Shown here one piece after another: positions 12,960-22,000 of a stretch of 64,000 nucleotides of DNA. The position numbers were made by a program, and so were the translations under genes. Below the pieces are notes generated by a model, which searched no databases, was not told the DNA's origin, and worked only from the letters and a program-made list of their open reading frames with translations. The DNA lies in assembly GCF_963678635.1 (NCBI RefSeq), contig NC_087065.1, positions 75,031,345-75,095,344 of the forward strand. The letters are read 5' to 3'. Position 1 is the stretch's first letter, and each line of letters opens with the position of its first letter. The stretch comes from Symsagittifera roscoffensis (taxonomy: Eukaryota; Xenacoelomorpha; Acoela; Convolutidae).

Positions 12960-13260
12960 AATTAACTTTGAGCATGTCTCGTTTGCCGCCCACGGTACTC
13001 GTTAAAAGAAAACCGGTAAATAGCGGCGTTTCAATTATCCCAAATTGGCCAAAATAGTCCCAAATCAAAACCCCCGCATTTCCAGGAAAAAGGATCGCAG
13101 TCAAACTATCCGTAAATTTTATCTCAGGGCATTATTATCTAACAGACCGTAGCAGATTCCGAGATTCCGTTGAAATTGCTAATTAAAAAGTTGAAAACTG
13201 TGTGAAGAAAAAACCCCGAGCACAATTCTTGCATCGATTTTTTGAAAAGATGCAACATTC
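12960..13260 (+). repeat. Diverged 3' half of the 535-bp repeat
   Basis: The 'ATTATCCCAAATTGGCC', 'GCTAATTAAAAAG' and CCCCGAGCACAA blocks appear in the same order as in the array units. Confidence 0.7.
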
Positions 13261-13906
13261 AAAATATAATCCATAACGCCACAAAAACATGACAAAAGGG
13301 TGGAAAATTATAGCGTTATATAATTTTTTGCGATAGTTTTTTCGTGTTTGAAGAGTTTAACAGGTTGCGAATGAATTTATCAAAAACCAATTTACTGCTA
13401 GTTTTATTCTGCCTTTTTAACTCACTCTTTTTTCAAACGAAAAAATGGATGATTAAAAAATAGATGATTTGTCGTATAATACAAATGATTCTTCTTTTGA
13501 AGCTTTGGTTCCATCGCGTTTGAAACTTTTGAATTCCTTTCTTTAAAAGTAACTATTTAAAAAGCTACGAAAGTGAATATAATCAAGAAACATCAAAAAC
13601 ATTGTCATTGCTTGAAACAAGTACGATATGGTTCGGAGCTCTTAGCGTAATCATGTACCAAGTCCAATGGTTTAGAGAATTGAGTTCCATTTTTTTTTTT
13701 CAAAAAAATTTTGAGGCAAATTTGACCTCGTTCCAAGCTGTCAACCTTTTTAAAATTTATTATCTTTAAGTTGAACTAAAATGTTTGCCACAAATTTGAA
13801 CTAAATTAATTACGAGGTCTGTTTTGGAAACAGGAAAATGTCTGTCTTCTCTCAAATTGAGAAAAAACATTCAGTCCTGGTCAGATAAAGGAAATTGCAC
13901 AACTGA

Positions 13907-13910
13907 ATTG
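13907..13910. other. Target-site duplication, left (ATTG)
   Basis: The four bases before the 5' LTR match the four bases (32820-32823) after the 3' LTR. A 4-6 bp duplication is usual for Ty3/gypsy integrases. Confidence 0.8.
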
Positions 13911-14320
13911 TGGAACCTGATCTAAACTACATATTATGATTGGATAAATTAAATGTTTTACCAATGTAAAGTATTTAATATTAACCAATCATGATCCATC
14001 TAACTAACAACCCACTTATTTGTAAGTGCTGAAGTTACTTGTAATTTCAGCACCAGAGAGATTTGAATTTAACTTAGAAATTAGTTGGACTCTCCCGAGC
14101 ACTTCAGCAGCCGCAATAAACCAGTATACCCTAGATCTATTGAGCCTAGCAGAGACTAGTTAAACAACCTGAGACTAGATAGTATAAGAGTAAGATTAGG
14201 ATCGGTATTAGACTAAGAAGTTGCACGAATCTATCCGGCCGAAAATAAGATAGCGTGACGAGCAGACGGTGTACCCTATCCGAAATTACTCTATGAGTTA
14301 ACCAACTCGGTCCTAACTCA
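13911..14320 (+). repeat. 5' LTR
   Basis: The LTR has a TG...CA boundary and is 410 bp long. Possible signals are a TATTTAA promoter-like motif near 13972 and AATAAA at 14115-14120. A strong hairpin lies at 14026-14053. The minus-strand open frame across this region is fortuitous. Confidence 0.95.
14026..14053 (+). promoter_or_regulatory. LTR hairpin
   Basis: GTGCTGAA pairs with TTCAGCAC, and after a single mismatch TTAC pairs with GTAA around a 2-base loop. The same hairpin is present in all three LTR copies. If it lies downstream of the cap site it would fold in the RNA; its role is unknown. Confidence 0.7.
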
Positions 14321-14322
14321 TC

Positions 14323-14340
14323 TGGTGCGACCATAAGTCT
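14323..14340 (+). promoter_or_regulatory. Putative tRNA primer-binding site
   Basis: TGGTGCGACC begins two bases after the 5' LTR. TGG complements the CCA end of a tRNA, so minus-strand priming is expected here. I could not match it to a particular tRNA. Confidence 0.6.
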
Positions 14341-14971
14341 CGAACAAGACCTTAATAGCTTAGAATTAACCAAAATAGATTAGAAATTAGACAAAAACAT
14401 TTACAAAATGTTATACGACAATAATTTAATCGAAATGTCTCTACGACTCAATAGATCAGAGCCAATATTCCGAACCATAACAGAACTACCCGGAATTGGA
14501 AGAAGACCTCGAACCAGAGACGACATACGACAAAGTAGAAACTTGCCATATAGCTATATGATAGTTAGGCAAAAACCAGAACAAACTTTTATATTTAGAA
14601 TATTACTGGCAATGAATTTAGATTTTCATTTGCAAACATAAAACCTTGAAGTTAATCTTCAAAATCATTTCAGGCGCTAAACAAAATTATTAATATACAA
14701 TAACGATTGATAAAAAGATCTAAGATCGTTTTCCTAAAACTCTGCAGTAATATACATATATGTTTGAAAAATATTTATTGAAAAATAAAAAATAAAAATT
14801 AGTAGCATGACAATAAATGGTTAGTAATCATAAATCATCCTGTTGATCCAGCTCCATCATCTAAAACATAACAGCAATCATAAACCCACTAATATCATCA
14901 AAACACTAAATCTTTCCTTTACACACAATTAAAATTTTATTAAAACTTAAATTCACTTAATTTTAAAACCA

Positions 14972-15056
14972 GATCATCAAGGCTTATCCTTGGATCTTAA
15001 ATCATTTTCTACTTAATTAAATTTCAAATTTGATCATCAAGGCTTATCCTTGGATC
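14972..15056 (+). repeat. Two 60-bp spaced leader hairpins
   Basis: The same 25-base hairpin occurs at 14972-14996 and 15032-15056. GATC pairs with GATC, a 2-base AT bulge follows, then CAAGG pairs with CCTTG around loop CTTAT. Identical paired hairpins in a retroelement leader are candidates for packaging or dimer signals. Confidence 0.75.
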
Positions 15057-15573
15057 AAACAGAACAACTTTGTTCTCCCCCACCCACTTAATTAGTGTCT
15101 AACGACCTCAAACGTCGATTCACTACCCAACCCTTTCTAAAGACCTAAGACTAATAGAAATTTTTAAACAAAACTAATCATTCAAATTAGGATAAATAGT
15201 GAAGAACTTCGGTTATTCATCCTTCACTTGACCCCCCCTCTTACCAGACCCAGGATAAATCTTAGACTTAGTAAGTTTAAAATAGTATCTAACGAACTAC
15301 TCGCGTTCTAATTATACCTGAACCTTGTGGATCGATTTACTATTCTCCAACCCTTGAACACAATCACTACCCCTAAGTAAGATTAAGTAAATTAACACCT
15401 TAACTTATACTAGCCACGAGAAAGTAAAAAATCATTCTTCGGAATCGATATACTTTTCTCTCCAACCCTGAACAAACAGACCCAGGTTAAGCTAACCAAA
15501 AAATCGTAAGAACTAACAGTTTAAGAAAATAGAAACCATTTAACAACCTTTTGCATCCGTCATCCTAAACCTT

Positions 15574-16041
15574 ATGTCATTTAAAAACCTAGGAAATAAA
15601 CAAACAATCGTTTTACACAATTGTGAAATAGATAACAAAAAATACGACCTTGTAATCACACCTCATACACAAACAGTTGGATACATTCGCACAAAACGAC
15701 AAACACTAAAGAGGAAAATAATAACTAAACAAAGACAAATAACACGAAAAAGATTTTCAAAAAATCGAAACGCATTTTCAGAATCAGAAACCAACAGTTT
15801 AGACGAACTTTACAAACTAAAAGAATCAATAGATAAAAATTACCCACTTCACGATCAATTATATTTTTCTGACTCAGAAACAACTTCAAATTCATCAAAA
15901 AGAGGAAAAAGAAGAATAAAAAAGCAGTATAAACACAAACCAGTACATTTATACAATTGGAATCAACCAATTCGACACATTAATAATTACATATTAACAG
16001 TCATCGAACGGAAAAATGAGTTCAACGCACACCCCAGGTGA
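15574..16041 (+). CDS. ORF0, small basic protein overlapping gag
   Basis: This 155-residue ORF begins at an ATG and ends 26 bases inside the gag-pol frame, which is in a different frame (+1 relative to it). The protein is rich in Lys and Arg, with basic clusters such as KRGKRRIKKQYK near the C-terminal third and an acidic Ser-rich patch before it. No known domain was recognised. Translation of Gag-Pol after it would require leaky scanning, reinitiation, or a separate mRNA. A splice-donor-like CCCAG/GTGACG sits in the overlap at about 16038. It might be an RNA-binding or regulatory accessory protein, but that is only a guess from composition; the absence of stops over 155 codons in an A-rich strand is supportive but not proof. 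Confidence 0.6.
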   Translation: MSFKNLGNKQTIVLHNCEIDNKKYDLVITPHTQTVGYIRTKRQTLKRKIITKQRQITRKRFSKNRNAFSESETNSLDELYKLKESIDKNYPLHDQLYFSDSETTSNSSKRGKRRIKKQYKHKPVHLYNWNQPIRHINNYILTVIERKNEFNAHPR

Positions 16042-19000
16042 CGAAACTCCAGATGATGATGAAATCTTTCCTTTTATAGTAGATGCAGATACTGATAGAG
16101 GACAGCATATATTTTGCAAAAATTTACTATTAAATTTATTTGAACCCGGAATCAGTCCATGTAAAACAGAGTTCCCAGATGTAAAAATCAAAAGACAAAT
16201 CATAGACCACTACTTAAAAGATATATGCAACATAACACAACAGTATGGAATCTACTCCATAGAATTCACCTCACCAAACCATAATAATAGAAAATATACA
16301 ATTCAAACAGACGATCTTGACTTAGAATTTTCAAAAGTTTTTTCAGAATATATAAAAAGCATCCAATACCATAACTCACAAAGAGCAAACTCCATTTTCA
16401 CCAATGAAGTTTTCGCAATAATATATAGTTATATTTCGATATTAGAAAATGAACTCCCATTAACAAATGTCTCACCGACAGAAACATCTAAACATTTAAG
16501 AGTACGACATGAAATCACACTACTCTCTAGTTATTTAAACATCATTAAAGAAAATTTCACGAAAGACGACGTTTCACAACATACCAAACACGATTTACAA
16601 AAAATTTTGGCATGGTTCATAATAGATTATTTCACACACAATATTGATTTAATTGCACAAGCAAGAAAAAATTTTAGACCCCAAAACTCGAACGATGATA
16701 CCGCTATCACAGAACAATCAGATTATGTTTGGGACCCCGAATGGTCTCATCCCGCATTTATAAGCTTTCCACAATCAATCTCAAGTCAAGCAATAGGCAC
16801 AATATCTTACATAAGAGATTATGTAAGAGTAATACCATTAACAATTGATGCAACACCATTAAACTATAATACATTTTTACCCGATACACAAAATAATAGT
16901 TTAAACTCTACAGTCATACACAATGAAAACCTCAATGGAACTAGGAATCTTACTCAACAAGATATCCAGACACCATCACACTTCATAAATGAAGAAATTG
17001 TACACACAACAACTACACAACAAAGTATTTCACCAATACGCCCAAATTTAACAACACCAAGAAATACAAATCCTTCACAAACACAGGTAACCTTACAATC
17101 AACCGTTAAACCTTCGGTTGCCCCTAAATATTCACATATGGATTACCAAACATACAGACCCATGACAATACCATCAAAAACACGCAAAACATTCACTAGA
17201 AACAACTTTACAGACCATAATTATAATTATACACATCCATCAAAAACATATAATCAACCACAAAGAAATTTTAACCAATATACAAGACCTCGAAACTGGG
17301 ATAACCCAACGGCCCAATATAATTCCAAAAATTTTCAACCAAATCCTCCACAGGATCGCAGTGAAAATTACCCATTTTTTCAACAAAATAAAAATAAAAA
17401 ACAGACATCTTATCAAATGGATTATTTATCCTCAGATGATGATTTCTTACAACCAGATATATTTGCACCAAATACTCAAGAATATCGTAGACAAGGAATA
17501 CAGAAAACACGTACAAATCATAGAAATTTTTCTCCACAACCAATAGATGCACAACATCAACAACCAATTCAACAACAAAATCTAATTAATACACAATCTT
17601 TTCAACCAATTCAACAACAAAATCCAATGACTGCACACTCGTATCAACCATCACAAATGCAAAATGAAATACCACTCCCATATTATCTCCAACAACATGA
17701 AATAACAAGAAACCAACTTTCAAATTTTTCTCAAATGCCAAATGCAGCAGAATCATTACAAATGACAATGAATCCATACCTTATGGGTGGATCATCAATA
17801 ACATCAAACAAACCTTTAATGGTTTTCACAGGAACAGACCCTGAATATTCTGTAGAAGATTATTTAAATGCAGTAACAGCAAACCTGATTTTAAATATTG
17901 GACCTGAACCAATTAATACGCCACTACATCAAAATTGGATACATCGACGCACAGCGTTAATACAAACAACCTTAGATGGCGCAGCCCAAAAATGGTTTTC
18001 AGTACTACCTCTAGAAATAAAATCAAACTGGAAAAGGTTTACACAAGAATTTTCAAAAATGTTTGACTCCGAAAGAAACAAACAACAACAAAGAGTTTTA
18101 TGTAATGAAATTCGCAGATTACCAAACGAAACCATCAAGCAAATAGCAGTACGAATCGAAACACTAGTTCGAAAAGCATATTCACTAAATACACACGACT
18201 ATAAAAACACAAAGATGACAGAAATCTTAATGATGACCTTAACACCACAATTAAGGAAAATAGCAATAAAAAAGAGAGCATCCCATCCTTCTTCAATTCG
18301 AGAACCCGATTTAGATTTTCGAAAACTAGTAGACAAATTAGAACAAGCAGAAATCACGATGAAACTAGAAGAAACGGAAAATCTGAAATTACAATACGTT
18401 AACAGAATTGAAACGACTCCCACTAATATTAATAATATACAGGAATCAGAGACAGACCTCGTTGAAAAAATCACTGAAATACTCAATATTTACGAAAAGA
18501 ACCCGAACTTTAAAGGCAAACCATCTTTCAAAAAATGGTGTAATTATTGCCGACGATACGGACATAGTATTTCCGAATGTAGACAAAAACAGCAAGACAA
18601 TCAAAATAAACCTCAAAAATATAAAGAACCAAATAAATCATTCTATCAATACATGAAAAAAGATCAAAATCTACCGAACAAAACAGTCTACAGCAACAAC
18701 AGTTCAGGAAAACCACTCCCGAACAATACAAATTATACAAGAAATCAATCACCATATAACTCAAGTTATAGAGGAAGATCACCAGAACGAAGAAACACGT
18801 ATAATTCATCACAAAATCACTACAATAGACCAAATAGTCGAAATAACTACTCCAGATCAAATTCAAATACACAACGATTTGTTTCTAGATCTAATTCCCA
18901 ATCAAGAAATAACTACTATCCAAATAACCAATCACGAAATTCATCATACAATAGGAATAGAAACTACTCCTATAATCGAAATAGAAGTTATTCAAACAAC

Positions 19001-22000
19001 CGAAACCAGAATTACCCGAACAATCAATCAAGGAATAACTCATATAATAGATCGAACTATAACAGACCAAACAACAATTATCAAAACAGATCGCGAAATA
19101 ATTCACAAAATCGACACTCAAGTTATAATAATCGTTATAGAAATTATTCCCAATCACCACACCGAAATAATAATAACTATAATAATTCTAATAATCGCCA
19201 CAGAAGTAGTACACCTAAACATCAAAGACAAATCAATCAAGTACAGTCAAATCCAGAAACAACATCAGACCCTCCAGGTATTGATGACACAGGAACTGAT
19301 ACGTTACAACTCAATCAAATAAACTGTACATCATCAGATTCAGAAAGTGATACTGAAAACACTCTTTCTATCAATATGATAAAAGTCGAAAATGACTATG
19401 AATCTGTCATATATGAACAACCCTTTCCATCACACATATATGAAAATCAATCAGAATTTCTTCAAAATTATTACACTACACCCATAAATTCCACACCAAC
19501 GACGCAAGAAACAAACGAGATTAACACTACAGATCAAACCAATAAAAATACAAAAACAAAATGCTTGAATACAAACCACATTTATCAAAATATACAAAAA
19601 GAACAACCCAAAGAAAAAATTTGGACAATACCATTTCTCTTAGAAAGCCCAAGAAACAAAGAATTTCAACCACCAGACCTTGAAATAGATTTTTTAATTG
19701 ATTCAGGAGCAGAATCAAACATAATAAACATCCCAAAATGGAATGAAATAAAAACTTTACACCCAAAGCTAACACCTCTTGAAACCTCCAGTAAGTTAGC
19801 AACAGCACAAGGATCAACATTGATAAACTACGGAAAAATCCAATTATTTCTCCTCCCCACCAGAACAATGGAACAAAGCAAAATTTTAAATAAGCCATTT
19901 AAACAAATATTCCATATCACTGACATTAAATATAATATCATTGGAATACCATTTATTTCGAAGTATATACCAACAATTAACATACTAAATAGTAAAATAT
20001 TAATCAAAGATAAATATACAAAAACAAAAGAAACATCCTTAACATTTTTTCAAAGATTAAATAAACAACCACCATTCTTTTCAAAATTCTACCCGATATT
20101 TAACCAACAAAGAAAACACTTGAAACCACTATCAGGAAATATCTATAATTTTTCAATCAAACAAGTTCACCAATATGATAAAGAACAAAACAAACAAAAA
20201 TTTTATATGTCAGAATTTGAATTCAAACCTATTCACAAATTTTTCAAAATCACAATCTCATCCATAAAATATTTGAAAAATTCGAATTCCGATATCATTT
20301 CCTTACATGTCTATAACAACACACCTTACCAAGTAACATTACCTTTAGGACTTTTAGGATATTGTGAAACCAACGCTACAATATCACCAATACACGAAAA
20401 AGCCTATCGCGTAAATAATATACTCCAATTACTAGATATTTGCCAATCTACAATTCTTAATGAAGAATTATCTATAAATAATATAATAAGTAACGAAAAC
20501 AGAAATACGGATTATTTCACAAAAACTCCATATTTCAAACCTACATTCAACATAAGTAACTACACAGAGGACCAACAGAAATTTTTAGCAATGTTTAATT
20601 TCCAACATTCACAAATAACACAAGACGAATTCGAAAAGTTAGCCAAACAGCTAATTAAATATTCATCAGTCTATGCAACATCAAAATTTGATGTTGGAAA
20701 AATCAGTTCATCACTACATCTCCCGTTAAAACCAGACGCAGTTTTCAAAAAACAGAGAGCAAGTAAAGTACCAATCCACTTACATGATAAAGTAAACAGA
20801 TTACTCGATATTTTAGAACAATACAACATTATATCACCAGTTAATAAAGAAGAACAACCAAAAGGCAACACATTTATCAACCCCGTTATCATTCTAGCTA
20901 AAGGAGAATCATTAAAAATCGTTCTCGACGCTAGATACCTCAATTCACTCATAGATGAATCAAAATGTAATTGGCCCATTGAACCAATACAAGTTATTTT
21001 AACAAAAATAAACGGCAAATACTTTACAACCGCCGATATGAATAGTGCATACAATCAAATGCCACTAGATGAACAATCACGACGTTTAACACAATTTGTT
21101 ATCGGAAACCAACAATATGAATTCAACCGCTTATTCTATGGAATATCCATAGGACCAGCAGCATTTTCAGCTTTTATGAGCAAAATTTTTAGACCACTGA
21201 TACTCAAGAAAAACGCAATCACCTATTTAGACGATGTTTTTATGCAATCACAAACAAAAGACGAAATGTTCAATGTTTTAGAAAAATATCACCAAATACT
21301 TCAGAACGAAAATCTGAAGGCCGCCCCCGATAAATCACACTTCTTTTTGACAAGAGTTAAATTCTTAGGACATAATATAGAAAGAAAAACAATCACTCCA
21401 TTGAAATCACGCATTGACGCTATTCAAAAACTTCAACCACCAACAAATAAAAAGAAAATCCAAGAATTTCTTGGAATGTTAAACTTTTTAAGTAAATATG
21501 TTTATAAAATGCAATTATATCTACGACCATTTTATAACATCCTTAGACAACAAAATAATTTTGAATGGAACACAGAACATCAAACACGATTTGAAGAAGT
21601 AAAGAAACTTTTAACTGAACAAATTTCAAACACAATTCCAGATTCAAATCAACCATTTTATGCAATGTGCGATGCTTCGAACTTTGGCATCGGTGCAGCA
21701 CTATTACAATCACATAATGGTACAAATAAAATGAACCTCATATCAGCAAATTCTCGATTATTCACTCAAGCAGAGCTACGACTCTCAACTCTAATGAGAG
21801 AATGTACAGCCATAATATATACACTGACAGAATATGAATTTCTGATACTTGGATCAAAACATCCAACAGTTCTATTCACAGACCATAAACCAATCATCTT
21901 TCTCTTTACACAAAAATCTAACCCAAACCACCGAGTTTACAGATTTCAACTAATTCTAATGAAATTTCCAAACTTACATATAGTTTGGACTGCAGGAAAA

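Larger units (their letters stand above)
14321..15573 (+). other. 1.25-kb untranslated leader
   Basis: The leader holds a 77-codon open frame (14408-14641) that may be only an upstream ORF, two hairpin repeats (14972-14996, 15032-15056), and two to three degenerate copies of a module containing 'TCGATT.ACT' followed by 'CCAACCCT' (about 15114, 15332, 15445). A donor-like CCCAG/GTTAAG lies near 15484. A leader this long may hold packaging and dimerisation signals. Confidence 0.55.

Noticed and set aside
12641-13057. 138-codon plus-strand frame
   Set aside because: It runs across the right copy of a diverged repeat and the start of another repeat. The left copy of the repeat does not keep the frame.
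14323-14360. Extended tRNA complementarity reaching the T-arm
   Set aside because: A TTCGAGA-like string appears in the right area, but stem spacing is one base short and the T-stem does not pair, so only the first ~10 bases are taken as primer site.
14146-14373. Minus-strand open frame in the 5' LTR
   Set aside because: It is antisense to the LTR and leader and has no protein-like feature. The LTR portion is also present in the other LTR copies, and the frame breaks where their flanks differ.
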